Shown here: positions 17,119-27,168 of the stretch, piece by piece
Position numbering within the stretch: the first letter of the stretch is position 1
Layout of the letters: the number at the start of each line of letters is the position of its first letter
Source: Magnetovibrio sp.
GTDB taxonomy: Bacteria > Pseudomonadota > Alphaproteobacteria > Rhodospirillales > Magnetovibrionaceae
Reading direction: 5' to 3'
Assembly (NCBI GenBank): GCA_026196495.1
Contig: JAPHSY010000001.1
Span: forward strand, 124,001 to 188,000
Length of the DNA stretch: 64,000 bases
Notes under the pieces: generated by a model
The model's database searches: none
What the model saw: only the letters and a program-made list of their open reading frames with translations
Told to the model about the DNA's origin: nothing
Position numbers and translations under genes: made by a program

Positions 17119-17880
17119 GTGAGCATGAAAATACTGAACTACAAGCCGAATCCGCTTGCCTGTTTGCGGCGCCCGGCGTCTAATGCGCCGATGATAAACA
17201 CGCCTATAAAATCCGAGCATCAGAATAGCCTGCGCCACACCCCGACGTGGGTGTTTGATCTGGATAACACCTTGTATTCCGGGGTGCACGGCTTGTTTGA
17301 ACAAATCGACATGCGTATGCGCCAGTATTTGGCAAAATATTTGGACGTGTCCGAAGACCAGGCCCACAAAGTGCAAAAGGGCTATTTTAAACAATATGGC
17401 ACGACGTTGCGTGGAATGATGTTGAACCACAATATGGACCCAGGCCCGTATTTGGATTACGTCCACGATATCGATATTTCTACGATCCCGCCATCTCCTC
17501 AATTGAGCGCTGCACTGCACCAGTTGAGCGGACGGAAACTGATTTTCACCAATTCTGATATGGCTCATGTGGAACGGACTTTGAACCGCCTTGGTATTGC
17601 GGATCACTTTGATGGTGTGTTTGACATTGCCGATGCAGATTTTATCCCCAAGCCGGAACCGGAAGTTTATGACAAGCTGGTCAAACGCTTCGGATTTGAT
17701 CCAACCCAGGCGGTTATGGTCGAAGATATCGCGCGAAATTTGGCCCCGGCTGCAGCCCTTGGGATGACAACGGTTTGGGTCCGCCCAATAACAGATTGTG
17801 ACATCTGTAAGGAGGACCCGGAAGGCGATCATGTGGACATTCAGACCGACAATCTTGTGACATGGCTGGAAAGCTTGTAA
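17119..17880 (+). CDS. HAD-family pyrimidine 5'-nucleotidase
   Basis: Haloacid dehalogenase-superfamily phosphatase of the SDT1/PhoG-like pyrimidine 5'-nucleotidase group. Motif I is FDLDNTLYSG (the nucleophile Asp starts the DLDNT), motif II is FTNSD, and motif III/IV appear as KPEPEVY and MVEDIARN. The group dephosphorylates UMP/CMP-type nucleotides. The start is uncertain: the GTG at 17119 gives a 40-residue extension before motif I, and an ATG at 17191 is also possible. It lies 110 bp upstream of dapD on the same strand, an arrangement common in Rhodospirillales. Confidence 0.85.
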   Translation: MSMKILNYKPNPLACLRRPASNAPMINTPIKSEHQNSLRHTPTWVFDLDNTLYSGVHGLFEQIDMRMRQYLAKYLDVSEDQAHKVQKGYFKQYGTTLRGMMLNHNMDPGPYLDYVHDIDISTIPPSPQLSAALHQLSGRKLIFTNSDMAHVERTLNRLGIADHFDGVFDIADADFIPKPEPEVYDKLVKRFGFDPTQAVMVEDIARNLAPAAALGMTTVWVRPITDCDICKEDPEGDHVDIQTDNLVTWLESL

Positions 17881-17990
17881 ATCCAGCCTTCGATTAGGGT
17901 CTTGCGGCGCTGGACAGGGTGCTCTTCTGCCCGTATGTTCCTGGCAGACCTTTCCCCATTTTTTTGTATCAAAACTAAGAGTGAGCAATC

Positions 17991-18839
17991 ATGAGCTACA
18001 CCGATTTGGAAAATACCGTTAATGCTGCCTGGGACGACCGCGATAATGTTGGTTTGGATACCCAAGGCGAAATTCGTGAAGCCGTTAACGACGCCATTGA
18101 ACTGTTGGACAGCGGCAAAGCCCGCGTTGCAGAACGCGTGGCCGTGGGCGATTGGAAAGTGAACCAATGGCTGAAAAAAGCCGTGCTGTTGTCCTTCCGC
18201 TTGAACGATATGGGCCTGATTGAAAACGGCCCGGGTGGCGCACACTGGTTCGATAAAGTCGACAGCAAGTTCAAAGGTTGGGACGACGCCAAATTCCGCG
18301 AAAGCGGTATTCGTGCAGTGCCGAACTGCATCGCACGTCGCGGTTCATTCATTGCACCAGGTGTGGTGTTGATGCCGAGCTTTGTGAATTTGGGCGCTTA
18401 TGTTGACAGCGGCACCATGGTTGACGGTTGGTCTACGGTTGGCTCTTGCGCACAAATTGGTAAGAACGTGCACATTTCCGGCGGTGCTGGTATCGGTGGT
18501 GTTCTCGAACCGCTGCAAGCCAACCCAACCATCATCGAAGATGATTGCTTCATCGGCGCGCGTGCCGAAGTGGCCGAAGGCGTTGTGGTTGAAGAGGGCT
18601 CCGTTTTAGGTATGGGCGTGTTCATTTCCGCATCGACCAAAGTTGTCGACCGCGAAACCGGTGAAGTGTTTTATGGTCGTGTTCCGGCTTATTCAGTTGT
18701 GGTGTCCGGCTCCATGCCATCGCACCGCACCATGCCGACAGGCGAACCGGCACCGAACCTTTATTGTGCTGTGATCGTCAAACGCGTGGACGCGAAAACC
18801 CGTGCAAAAACGGGCATTAATGAACTTTTACGCGACTAA
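17991..18839 (+). CDS. dapD: 2,3,4,5-tetrahydropyridine-2,6-dicarboxylate N-succinyltransferase
   Basis: Catalyses succinylation of tetrahydrodipicolinate in the lysine/diaminopimelate pathway. The 282 residues contain the left-handed beta-helix hexapeptide repeat region from about residue 105 ([54 protein letters not shown]), which matches DapD very closely. The next gene, dapE, uses the product pathway and starts 14 bp downstream, so the two form an operon. Confidence 0.97.
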   Translation: MSYTDLENTVNAAWDDRDNVGLDTQGEIREAVNDAIELLDSGKARVAERVAVGDWKVNQWLKKAVLLSFRLNDMGLIENGPGGAHWFDKVDSKFKGWDDAKFRESGIRAVPNCIARRGSFIAPGVVLMPSFVNLGAYVDSGTMVDGWSTVGSCAQIGKNVHISGGAGIGGVLEPLQANPTIIEDDCFIGARAEVAEGVVVEEGSVLGMGVFISASTKVVDRETGEVFYGRVPAYSVVVSGSMPSHRTMPTGEPAPNLYCAVIVKRVDAKTRAKTGINELLRD

Positions 18840-18853
18840 ATAAGGGCTTTCAG

Positions 18854-20014
18854 GTGGCAAGCATCGATGCAATAGAGCTGACCCAGGCGTTGATTCAGTG
18901 CCCCAGCGTGACCCCAGAAAATGCGGGCGCGTTGGAGGTTTTGGAAAACGCCCTGAAACCCTTAGGCTTTGCTTGCCATCGCCTGCCTTTTTCCCAAGAC
19001 GGCACCCCGGATGTGGATAATCTCTACGCCCGGTTAGGGGCATCTGGCCCTAATTTATGCTTTGCCGGACACACGGATGTGGTGCCGGTGGGCGATGAAA
19101 TGGCGTGGACCCATCCGCCTTTTGGTGCGGAAATCCATGACGGTGTTCTGTATGGCCGTGGTGCGGTGGATATGAAGACAGCCATAGCTTGCTTTGTATC
19201 GGCTACGGCGCGCTTTTTGGGTGAACAGGGGGCGGATTTCGGTGGTTCCATTTCTTACCTGATCACTGGTGACGAAGAAGGCCCGGCCATCAACGGCACC
19301 ATCAAGGTGTTGGATTGGATGGTCAGTCAGGGTGAATACATCGACGCTTGTATCGTGGGTGAACCCACCAACACCGATGTTATCGGCGAAACCATTAAGA
19401 TTGGGCGCCGCGGCTCGCTGAACGGATATATCACACAGATGGGTAGCCAAGGCCATGTTGCTTATCCCCAACATGCCGACAATCCAGTACCCAAATTGTT
19501 GAAATTGTTAAGTGCGTTGGTTGATCAGCCCTTAGACGAGGGGACTGAACATTTTCAACCATCCAATTTGGAAGTAACGTCAGTGGATGTGGGTAACCCC
19601 GCCACCAACGTCATCCCCAATCAGGCCAAGGCACAGTTTAATGTGCGCTTTAACGACACCTATACCCCAGCCAGTTTGGAAGATGAGCTGAGATTCCGCC
19701 TCGACAATGCGGGCGACAATTTTGAAGCCGAAATGTTGGCGTCGGGTGAAAGCTTTTTGACGCCGCCGGGTTTATTGTCCGAATCCATGAGTGCAGCAGT
19801 TACCCAGGTGACGGGTCTGACGCCGGAGCTTAGCACGTCGGGTGGGACGTCGGATGCGCGCTTTATCAAAGATCACTGTGCGGTGGCTGAATTTGGTCTG
19901 TTGAATATAACGGCGCATAAAGTTGATGAACATGTGGCCGTGGATGATATTTTGAAACTAACCGACATCTATTATGAGATGATCTGCGGCTATTTCGAGA
20001 AAGCGAAGGCCTGA
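18854..20014 (+). CDS. dapE: Succinyl-diaminopimelate desuccinylase
   Basis: Zinc M20 peptidase-family enzyme that releases succinate from N-succinyl-LL-diaminopimelate. The 386 residues start with a GTG. Metal and catalytic segments are FAGHTDVVP (His 76 and Asp 78 region), GRGAVDMK, the catalytic Glu in TGDEEGPA, and the C-terminal [11 protein letters not shown]. It forms an operon with dapD, and its stop overlaps the next gene's ATG by one base. Confidence 0.96.
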   Translation: MASIDAIELTQALIQCPSVTPENAGALEVLENALKPLGFACHRLPFSQDGTPDVDNLYARLGASGPNLCFAGHTDVVPVGDEMAWTHPPFGAEIHDGVLYGRGAVDMKTAIACFVSATARFLGEQGADFGGSISYLITGDEEGPAINGTIKVLDWMVSQGEYIDACIVGEPTNTDVIGETIKIGRRGSLNGYITQMGSQGHVAYPQHADNPVPKLLKLLSALVDQPLDEGTEHFQPSNLEVTSVDVGNPATNVIPNQAKAQFNVRFNDTYTPASLEDELRFRLDNAGDNFEAEMLASGESFLTPPGLLSESMSAAVTQVTGLTPELSTSGGTSDARFIKDHCAVAEFGLLNITAHKVDEHVAVDDILKLTDIYYEMICGYFEKAKA

Positions 20015-20586
20015 TGACCGGACGTGAAGCCGCCATGGCCATTAGCGGCGCGCTTCGCTTGGCGCGGTTTGATCTTAAGGGCGCGTTTTTCTTCAATGCC
20101 ACAGTTAAGGGGTTTTGGAATTCGTTCTGGGTTGCTGCGATTCTGGCCCCTCTTCACTTGTTAGAAATCATGTTGGTTTGGCAGGAAGAACCTGCCACCA
20201 CGCAAGCGCTACGGTTTTTCAGTGTCGAAGCGATCATGTATGTGATGGGCTGGACCGCGTTCCCGTTGGCCATGGTTTACGTCTGTAATTGGATCGATCG
20301 TTCCAATCGCTTTTTGCGTTTTGGCATCGCCAATAACTGGACTGATTTGATTGTCTCGGCGGTGTTTATCCCGGTGCAATTGGCGATTACCCTGGATCTG
20401 CTGACGGGCACGCTGATGTCAGCTTTGCTGGCGGCCGTGATCGTTTATGCAATGGCGCTGGCTTGGTTTATTGCGCGCTATACATTAAATCTGAGCGGTT
20501 TGGCAGCGGCGGGTGTGGTCATATTGGCGGTGTTTATCAACTGGATCGTGCGTGGATTTGGCGAAACCCTGATTTATGCCATTTGA
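20014..20586 (+). CDS. Membrane protein downstream of dapE, function unknown
   Basis: A 190-residue protein with about five hydrophobic segments (beginning FWNSFWVAAILAPLHLLEIMLV) after a short basic N-terminus. The ATG overlaps the dapE stop, so expression is coupled to lysine/cell-wall precursor genes. I recognise no domain; similar small membrane proteins sit beside dapE in related alphaproteobacteria, but I can assign no role. Confidence 0.75.
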   Translation: MTGREAAMAISGALRLARFDLKGAFFFNATVKGFWNSFWVAAILAPLHLLEIMLVWQEEPATTQALRFFSVEAIMYVMGWTAFPLAMVYVCNWIDRSNRFLRFGIANNWTDLIVSAVFIPVQLAITLDLLTGTLMSALLAAVIVYAMALAWFIARYTLNLSGLAAAGVVILAVFINWIVRGFGETLIYAI

Positions 20587-20602
20587 GGCCTAAAACGATG
20601 GC

Positions 20603-20956
20603 TTAAAACAGGGCCCCAAGCCACGATAAGAATGTTGCCACACCGATGAGTCCCATCAAGATCGGGGACGACATAATCCCCACCATCGACAACACCACGG
20701 CGCCAAGCCCATAGCCGATTTGCCCAATGAACAAGGCAATGAGGCCGAGAATCAGGCTTAAGGGTGCAAACAAAAAACCACCCGGTACAAAGGGTAGAAT
20801 GCTCAACACCCCAAATCCCACGGCAAATAAACCCAATAATGGCAAATCTTTGTTGGCATTGTGGGAAGCGACCGCCGAATCGTTTCCATCCATATCTGAA
20901 ACGGAGCTGGGTGTCGGTTGAGTCTTGAGACTCATGATCTGTTTTTCATCTGTCAT
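20603..20956 (-). CDS. Small membrane protein, function unknown
   Basis: A 117-residue protein with a polar, Ser/Asn/Asp-rich N-terminus of about 37 residues and then three hydrophobic segments rich in Gly and Leu. The pattern resembles DUF4190-like proteins (two- to three-helix membrane proteins with GLxxxxxPFVPGG turns), but I cannot confirm this. It is convergent with the dapE-linked gene. Confidence 0.6.
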   Translation of the reverse strand: MTDEKQIMSLKTQPTPSSVSDMDGNDSAVASHNANKDLPLLGLFAVGFGVLSILPFVPGGFLFAPLSLILGLIALFIGQIGYGLGAVVLSMVGIMSSPILMGLIGVATFLSWLGALF

Positions 20957-21221
20957 CGCTATAGTTTAGACATTTCTTGGCGCGGCTTCCAGCAACAAGA
21001 TTATTGTACAGCAAGGGTATCCTTGGAAGATCAGACAATTTCTATTGTATGTTTAATAAAAAAAATAATCCGCTACGTTTGTAGCTTGTTTCTCCATAGA
21101 AATTCCCGCTATGATACCCCCCAGATGGGTAGGAGATCATGTACCGACACACTCCAAAGAGAGTGGTGCGGCTGGTGTCGTACACGGTAAACAAACTGGA
21201 CCCATAGGGAGGGCGCGAGGC

Positions 21222-22679
21222 GTGAATAGCATGGAGCGCAAAATCGAACATCCCGTCGAAAACTTAGACGATTCTGGAACCGAAGCTATTGAAATGACTG
21301 AACAAGGTGACAAGTTTGGTGCCATGGCAGCGCGTCAAATTGCTGGTGTTTGGGGTGAACTTGCTGAAATTTCTTTGGATTTGGATGAAATTACAGCTGC
21401 TGTCAGCGGTAAAACCGGGCATTTAAGCCAACTTCAGGATGAAATGGGTGAATTACACACATCCAACGGACAAATTGCTGAACTGGCAACAACGGCCAAC
21501 AATATTGCCACCGAAGCCACAGAAAGCACGGCAGAAACCACCCAAACGGTTCAAGCCAGCACGGTGAGCATTAAAAGCTTGATCGAATCTGTTTCTAATA
21601 TTTCTGGCCGGTTAGGTGCGCTTACCGATGCTTTGGAACGCGTGTCTGGTGTTGCTGCCAATATCGAAGCCATTGCTAAGCAGACCAACTTGCTGGCTTT
21701 GAACGCGACCATTGAAGCAGCTCGTGCAGGAACTGCAGGTAAAGGTTTTGCGGTTGTAGCGGGTGAAGTGAAAAATCTGTCGAAACAAACAAGCGATGCG
21801 ACCACCGATATCACCGAAACGGTGTCGGAGCTACGCACGCAAATTGAAATGCTGTCCACCGACAGTGCCAATAGTCTTGAAAAGGCCGACCGCGCTAACA
21901 CCGATACGGCCAATATTGCCGAATCCATGGATGATTTGCAGACTATTTTTGATCTGCTGAAGACGCATGTGGGTGAGATCAATGAGTCGGCTACGGCCAA
22001 CTTGTCCGTCTGCACCCATGTTTCTGAAAGCCTGGGTGGATTTGCCGAAGATGTGATCGAAGAAAGCAAACGCCTGAATACGGCAAACGGTCACGTTTCG
22101 CAGTTGTTGGCACTGAGTGAAGACTTGATCGAACAGGTTGTTGAAGAAGGTATAGAAATCGAAGATACCCCGTTCATCACCGCTGTTCGTGATACCGCCA
22201 ACGAAATTGGTAAAGAGTTTGAAGCAGCAGTTGATGCTGGTGAAATCACCATGGCTGACTTGTTTGATGAACACTACACGCCAGTTTCGGGGTCTGAGCC
22301 GCCGCAAGTGATGGCGAAAATGGTTCCTTTTACGGATCGTCTTTTGCCAGGCATTCAAGAACCACTACTCACATTGGATGATCGCGTCACGTTCTGTGCG
22401 GCTGTGGATCGCAACGGTTATTTGCCAACTCACAACAAGCAGTATTCACAAACGCCTTCGGATGATCCTGTGTGGAACATGGCGAATTGTCGCAACCGCC
22501 GAATCTTTGACGATCCCACGGGTTTGGGCGCTGGGCGCAATTCAACCAAGCCGTTCTTGTTGAAGACCTATAAACGCGATATGGGCGGTGGGGTTACGGC
22601 GGTGATGAAAGATTGTTCCGCACCGATCACGGTAAAAGGACGCCATTGGGGCGGTTTGCGCATGGGCTATAAGGCCTAG
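21222..22679 (+). CDS. Soluble methyl-accepting chemotaxis protein with C-terminal sensor-like module
   Basis: A 485-residue cytoplasmic chemoreceptor with no transmembrane segment. The highly conserved signalling hairpin tip is at about residues 150-185 ([20 protein letters not shown], then [15 protein letters not shown]), flanked by long heptad helices. The C-terminal 130 residues form a separate domain with [36 protein letters not shown] and [12 protein letters not shown], a module seen at the C-terminus of many alphaproteobacterial soluble receptors and Cache-like in flavour. Start GTG is preferred because GGAGG lies 10 bases upstream; an ATG three codons later and a longer upstream ATG are alternatives. 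The stop overlaps convergent truA by 4 bp. Confidence 0.88.
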   Translation: MNSMERKIEHPVENLDDSGTEAIEMTEQGDKFGAMAARQIAGVWGELAEISLDLDEITAAVSGKTGHLSQLQDEMGELHTSNGQIAELATTANNIATEATESTAETTQTVQASTVSIKSLIESVSNISGRLGALTDALERVSGVAANIEAIAKQTNLLALNATIEAARAGTAGKGFAVVAGEVKNLSKQTSDATTDITETVSELRTQIEMLSTDSANSLEKADRANTDTANIAESMDDLQTIFDLLKTHVGEINESATANLSVCTHVSESLGGFAEDVIEESKRLNTANGHVSQLLALSEDLIEQVVEEGIEIEDTPFITAVRDTANEIGKEFEAAVDAGEITMADLFDEHYTPVSGSEPPQVMAKMVPFTDRLLPGIQEPLLTLDDRVTFCAAVDRNGYLPTHNKQYSQTPSDDPVWNMANCRNRRIFDDPTGLGAGRNSTKPFLLKTYKRDMGGGVTAVMKDCSAPITVKGRHWGGLRMGYKA

Positions 22680-23452
22680 GCGTTTTCGTCTTCAGCAGAA
22701 TCGACTAAGGGCCCGTAACCATCACGGACCAAATACAATCCGTCCGGCGGGGCTGTTTGCCCCGCGGCGGAACGGTCTTTGGCGTCACGTGCCGCACGTA
22801 CATCGTCAACCGTCCACTTGCCACGTCCGACTTCCATCAAGGTGCCAACCATATTGCGGACTTGGTGGTGCAGGAATGACCGTGCCCGGGCTTTGATGTG
22901 AATTTCATCGCCAACGCGAGATACATCCAATTGATCCAATGTTTTGAGGGCGGACTTGGCCTGGCAATGGCTGGCACGAAAGCTGGAAAAATCATACTGG
23001 CCAACCAGAACTTGGGCTGCTTCGTGCATGGCTGTGGCATTTAGGGGTTGGGGCACCCACCACACATGGCCGTGTTCAAGGGCGGCGCGGGCACGACGGT
23101 TGAGAATACGGTATAGGTATTCGCGCTCGGTTGCACTGAAACGGGCGTGAAAGTCTTCATCAACAACTTCAACAGCAGTGACGGCAACAGGGTGGGGCTT
23201 GGTGTGATAGTTTAGCGCGCCTTGCACGGCGTTGGCGGTGATATCATCACGCTGCAAATCAAAGTGTGCCACCTGGCCCAGGCCATGGACACCGGCATCG
23301 GTGCGTCCGGCACACTGAACGTGCGCGGTTTCACCACTAAATGCGATGATGGCTTCTTCGATGACTTGCTGAACACCTAAACCATTGTCTTGGCGTTGCC
23401 AGCCCACATAGGGGCCACCGTCATACTCTACTGTAATGCGATAACGAACCAT
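22676..23452 (-). CDS. truA: tRNA pseudouridine(38-40) synthase
   Basis: Converts uridines 38-40 of tRNA anticodon arms to pseudouridine. The 258 residues match the family. Catalytic Asp 52 lies in [30 protein letters not shown] and [13 protein letters not shown] are the other conserved segments. In many alphaproteobacteria truA directly follows fmt; here about 2.2 kb of plus-strand genes separate it from fmt. Confidence 0.97.
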   Translation of the reverse strand: MVRYRITVEYDGGPYVGWQRQDNGLGVQQVIEEAIIAFSGETAHVQCAGRTDAGVHGLGQVAHFDLQRDDITANAVQGALNYHTKPHPVAVTAVEVVDEDFHARFSATEREYLYRILNRRARAALEHGHVWWVPQPLNATAMHEAAQVLVGQYDFSSFRASHCQAKSALKTLDQLDVSRVGDEIHIKARARSFLHHQVRNMVGTLMEVGRGKWTVDDVRAARDAKDRSAAGQTAPPDGLYLVRDGYGPLVDSAEDENA

Positions 23453-23634
23453 GGCCCTGTTGTAAGGGATTTACGCCCCAAGATGCGAGCATTTTTCACA
23501 TATTAAGACTAATTGAAATATTTGCAGATATATTGCAATTTACCCTACAAAAAGTGTAAAACCAATGTATGAGTTAAATTGTCTAAGCTGCTGAAAGTAA
23601 AGTGGTAGACAGATGTGAGCCAAAGGTTTTGGGA

Positions 23635-24780
23635 ATGGATGCTTCGCTCCAAAAAGATTTAGATGCTTTGCACGTTATGCCGATGTGCATTATCCCGTTT
23701 GAAAATAAATCGATGGCACGTGCCCGTTTGATTAAAAATGCGCGTCTTCATTCTATGATTGAGCTGTTTAAAGACGAAGATACGGGTAGCGGTCAGATGA
23801 CCGTGGATGCAGCCGCGCGGCAATTGCGTGAAGAAATGAATGCACCACCCAGCGACATCACGATGCTGCGCAAATTATCACGTTTGCCATCGTACGACGT
23901 TTATAGTCTGCGGGTATCTTTACGGGAACAAAATATACCCGTGAACGATATTGCAGCGCTTAGGCTTTCACCGCAAAAAAGCAAAGAGCTGGGCGGTTAC
24001 ATGAAGGATTTCACCTTCCCGCTGATCAGTGAGATTTACGGTTCTGGTGATGTTGATATTAAAGACTTTGATGATTTGCTGAACTTGTTTCGCAATCCCG
24101 ATGTCAAAATGGCCCGTGAAAAATTGGACATGATGGCCAAGCGTTTGGACATCGACTTGATGGAGCTCCCACGTTTTTTGGAAGATTATGGCGATATCTT
24201 TTTGTCATTGGCCTACTTCAAACAATCACTTGATGAAACAGCACCGATCACCCGAAATTTTTTGGATAGCCTACATGCTATTCGCAATAACTGGGAATTG
24301 AAGAACGACCAAAACTTGATGAAAACGTGCGACATGTTGGAAAAAACCTTCACGGGTTTGAGTGCGCACTTGAAGCGTTTGTTTGATGAATTCGATTCCA
24401 ACACCAAAGATTTTTGGAGCGACGTGTCCGCAGAACGTTTCCGTCAAGTGGAAGCCCTAATCGAAAGTTATCACACCACCATTGGCGGCGTTCTATGTGC
24501 CCTGTCGGTGAAGATGAGTGCTTGGCACGGACTGTTCCCCAAAGATAATATTGGTGGCCCGGTAAAACGTTCTGAGTTCATTATGTTGGAAATGCGCCAA
24601 GGTATTGAAGAGGTCCGCAAAATCCTCAAAGATGCGCAAGAGAAAAAGCCAACCATGACCCGACGACATTCTAAATTTAAAACCTATATGCAGGGCCAAG
24701 AAGAACGCGCTGCTGCTGCACGTGGTGTCAAGAAACCAGTGGTCATTGGTGATGATGTGCCGGATGCAGATCGGTTCTAA
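23635..24780 (+). CDS. Hypothetical protein, 381 aa, all-helical
   Basis: I do not recognise this protein. It is soluble, charged and apparently almost entirely alpha-helical, with a C-terminal basic/Glu-rich tail (EEVRKILKDAQEKKP, then TRRHSKFKTYMQGQEERAAAARG). A middle segment DVDIKDFDDLLNLFRNPDVKM and another, FWSDVSAERFRQVEALIESYHTTIGG, look like parts of a structured core. The ATG at 23635 is preferred over an upstream GTG at 23602 since AAGG precedes it. Similar length and style occur in conserved alphaproteobacterial proteins of unknown function. It is followed by a truncated hemerythrin gene and preceded by an AT-rich spacer. Confidence 0.7.
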   Translation: MDASLQKDLDALHVMPMCIIPFENKSMARARLIKNARLHSMIELFKDEDTGSGQMTVDAAARQLREEMNAPPSDITMLRKLSRLPSYDVYSLRVSLREQNIPVNDIAALRLSPQKSKELGGYMKDFTFPLISEIYGSGDVDIKDFDDLLNLFRNPDVKMAREKLDMMAKRLDIDLMELPRFLEDYGDIFLSLAYFKQSLDETAPITRNFLDSLHAIRNNWELKNDQNLMKTCDMLEKTFTGLSAHLKRLFDEFDSNTKDFWSDVSAERFRQVEALIESYHTTIGGVLCALSVKMSAWHGLFPKDNIGGPVKRSEFIMLEMRQGIEEVRKILKDAQEKKPTMTRRHSKFKTYMQGQEERAAAARGVKKPVVIGDDVPDADRF

Positions 24781-24854
24781 AGTTTGCACTTAGCCTCTAA
24801 ACAGCTATCTAAAATCTTATCATCAACTAAATTTAATTTATAAAAGAGGATGTG

Positions 24855-25022
24855 ATGGATTTTATCTGGGATGATAGTTTTAATACAGGTGACTCAAGTA
24901 TAGATAGTCAGCACCACATAATTTTCGACGCTACCCATATGTTTACCAACATCATTCGCCAGCTAAAAACTGAGAGTGATGAGAGTGTTGATCAAGCTTT
25001 GTGTGCATCGATGGAAAAGTAA
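24855..25022 (+). pseudogene. Truncated bacteriohemerythrin (55-codon N-terminal fragment)
   Basis: Too short for routine gene callers. It starts ATG with AGAGGA 4 bases upstream and encodes 55 residues that match the beginning of bacteriohemerythrin: FIWDDSFNTGDSSIDSQHH with the first iron-ligand histidine in the IDxQH motif, then FDATHMFTNIIRQLK. A TAA follows at 25020-25022. Full proteins are about 130 residues and need later HxxxE and HxxxxD ligands; I find no continuation in the next 55 bp in any frame. It therefore cannot form the di-iron site and is probably a remnant, though the intact start leaves open a short translated product. Confidence 0.75.
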
Positions 25023-25076
25023 TGAATTTTGCATATCAAACATGCTGATAATGCCGCCTGCCAAATTGGAGCTTAA

Positions 25077-25613
25077 ATGATGACCACCGCACATGCCTTC
25101 ATGGGTATGAGCCTCGATGGTTTTATTGCCCGCCAAGACCACAGTCTCGATTGGTTGATGAAATTCGACACCACGGATGAAGACCATGGCTTTGACGCGT
25201 TTATGGACAGTGTGGATGGTTTGGTTATGGGTGCCAATACATTTAAGACTGTACTGGGATTTGACAGTTGGCCTTATACCAAAAAGGTGGTGGTGATGAC
25301 TCGCTCACTCAGCCCCCAAGACATCCCTGCGGAGCTTCAAGACAAAGTCAGATTAAGTTCCCAAAGTCCTGAGGAATTAATGCAACAGTTGCGTGATGAG
25401 GATTGGTCACGTGCCTATGTGGATGGTGGCCAGTTGGTCCAATCGTTTATCCGCTCAGGCCTCCTCGCGGATATTACTTTGACGATACTGCCCACCTTGA
25501 TCGGATCAGGGGTGCGTCTGTTTGGGGCTCTGGATGCCGATCAGGATTTGGAACTGATGAACTCTCAATCCTTTGGTTCAGGCTTTGTCACCAACTGCTA
25601 TAAATTTCTTTAG
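25077..25613 (+). CDS. Dihydrofolate reductase / RibD C-terminal family protein
   Basis: A 178-residue protein of the RibD_C/DHFR-like fold: MGMSLDGFIAR near the start, DGLVMGANTFKTVL, VVVMTRSL, a dinucleotide-binding DGGQLVQSFI segment, and LTILPTLIGSGVRLF. Members of this group are NADPH-dependent reductases of pterin- or pyrimidine-like substrates, but many are uncharacterised (YyaP/YwjB-like). It is convergent with fmt, 6 bp apart. Confidence 0.85.
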   Translation: MMTTAHAFMGMSLDGFIARQDHSLDWLMKFDTTDEDHGFDAFMDSVDGLVMGANTFKTVLGFDSWPYTKKVVVMTRSLSPQDIPAELQDKVRLSSQSPEELMQQLRDEDWSRAYVDGGQLVQSFIRSGLLADITLTILPTLIGSGVRLFGALDADQDLELMNSQSFGSGFVTNCYKFL

Positions 25614-25619
25614 AAGAGG

Positions 25620-26525
25620 TTAGGTGAACATTTGACCTGGTTGGGTTGGATTGCCACGCAGGTAAGCTTCTGCATCCATGACCGCTTTACCCGCAGGCTG
25701 AACGTGGGTCAGGCACAATGCCCCGTCACCACAGGCCACGGTTAATCCCTCAATCACCTGTCCTGGTGTTCCACTTTGGTCAGAGTGTTTTGCCGCGCCT
25801 ACACGGATTCGTTGGCCATTCCGTTCAAACCAGGCCAAGGGATAAAATGCACGCACTTGTGCATCGACAGCATGGGCGGGCTGGGACCAATCAATTCGCG
25901 TTTCAGACTTATCGATTTTCTTGGCGTAGGTTACGCCTTCATCCGGTTGTGGTGTTGGGGTGATGGTATCGGCTTCGATACCTTTTAAAGCCTCGACAAT
26001 CAGCTCTCCACCCATGGCGGACAGGGCATCATGAAGCACTTGGGCGTTCATGTCTGGAGTGATGGCCAAAGTGCCCATCATCAGCATATCGCCGGTGTCG
26101 AGCCCTGCGTCCATCTGCATGATGGTGACGCCGGTCTTTGTGTCGCCCGCTTCAATGGCGCGTTGGATCGGTGCGGCACCACGCCAGCGCGGCAAAAGGG
26201 ACGCATGAATGTTAAAACATCCCAGTTTGGGTGCGTCTAAAATGGCTTTAGGCAGAATCAATCCATAGGCCACCACCACTGCAGCGTCAGCATTGAGCGC
26301 AGCAAATTCCGATTGGGTCTTTTCGTCTTTTAAAGAAACCGGGGTGCGGACTTCGATGCCTTGTGTTTCCGCAAATGCGTGTACGGGGGATGGTTTGAGT
26401 TTTTGCCCACGTCCGGCTTTGCGCGGTGGCTGGCTGTAAACGGCGGCAATTTCATGACCGGCATGAATTAAGCCTTGCAGTGCCGGAACGGAAAAATCCG
26501 GCGTGCCCATAAATATCAAACGCAT
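25620..26525 (-). CDS. fmt: Methionyl-tRNA formyltransferase
   Basis: Formylates Met-tRNAfMet using 10-formyltetrahydrofolate. The 301 residues show [12 protein letters not shown] at the N-terminus and the catalytic core [20 protein letters not shown] (catalytic His 107). [17 protein letters not shown] and a C-terminal oligonucleotide-binding domain follow. It is downstream of def on the same strand with a 19-bp gap, the standard def-fmt operon. Confidence 0.98.
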   Translation of the reverse strand: MRLIFMGTPDFSVPALQGLIHAGHEIAAVYSQPPRKAGRGQKLKPSPVHAFAETQGIEVRTPVSLKDEKTQSEFAALNADAAVVVAYGLILPKAILDAPKLGCFNIHASLLPRWRGAAPIQRAIEAGDTKTGVTIMQMDAGLDTGDMLMMGTLAITPDMNAQVLHDALSAMGGELIVEALKGIEADTITPTPQPDEGVTYAKKIDKSETRIDWSQPAHAVDAQVRAFYPLAWFERNGQRIRVGAAKHSDQSGTPGQVIEGLTVACGDGALCLTHVQPAGKAVMDAEAYLRGNPTQPGQMFT

Positions 26526-26544
26526 AAGTATCCCCCAAATTAGT

Positions 26545-27066
26545 CTATACCGTTGCCGGTTTGCCGCTACGTGATTTTCTCAATTTGCGCAAAATCATGT
26601 TGCGTTTCAGGCTGGACAGATGATCGACAAATAATGTGCCGTCTAAGTGATCCATTTCATGTTGGACGCAAATGCCCATCAGTTCGTCGGCATCCAGTTC
26701 ACGGATTTCGCCTTCTTTATCCAGATAGCGCACCCGCACGGCTTTGGGGCGGACCACTTCAGCAAATTGTTCCGGCAAAGAGAGGCAGCCTTCTTCACGC
26801 AGCTCTTCTTCCTCAGAAGCCCAGATGATTTCCGGGTTCGCCATGCACAATGGGTTGGGTTCTTCGTCCTCGGTTGTTATGTCCACAACAATAACGCGTT
26901 TGCTGACACCCACTTGTGGTGCGGCCAAGCCGATGCCGGGGGCGTTGTACATGGTTTCCAACATGTCATTCATCAGCTGACGGATTTCGTCGTCAACCGT
27001 ATCAACGGGTTTGGCTTTGGTTTTTAAAACTGGGTTGGGGGCAACCAGTATGGGCAGTATAGCCAT
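26545..27066 (-). CDS. def: Peptide deformylase
   Basis: Metalloenzyme that removes the N-formyl group from nascent proteins. The 173 residues contain all three family motifs: [10 protein letters not shown] (44-53), EGCLSL with metal ligand Cys 94, and HEMDH (136-140) supplying the two ligand histidines and the catalytic Glu. First gene of the def-fmt pair. Confidence 0.98.
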   Translation of the reverse strand: MAILPILVAPNPVLKTKAKPVDTVDDEIRQLMNDMLETMYNAPGIGLAAPQVGVSKRVIVVDITTEDEEPNPLCMANPEIIWASEEEELREEGCLSLPEQFAEVVRPKAVRVRYLDKEGEIRELDADELMGICVQHEMDHLDGTLFVDHLSSLKRNMILRKLRKSRSGKPATV

Positions 27067-27168
27067 GAAAGATGTAACCTTAACGAGCCTTAATGCGAAT
27101 AGGGGTGTGAAAAGGACTTAAGGCTAGTGCCGCCAACAGTCAAGAAAACTTGAGTTTAGGTGCTAAAA

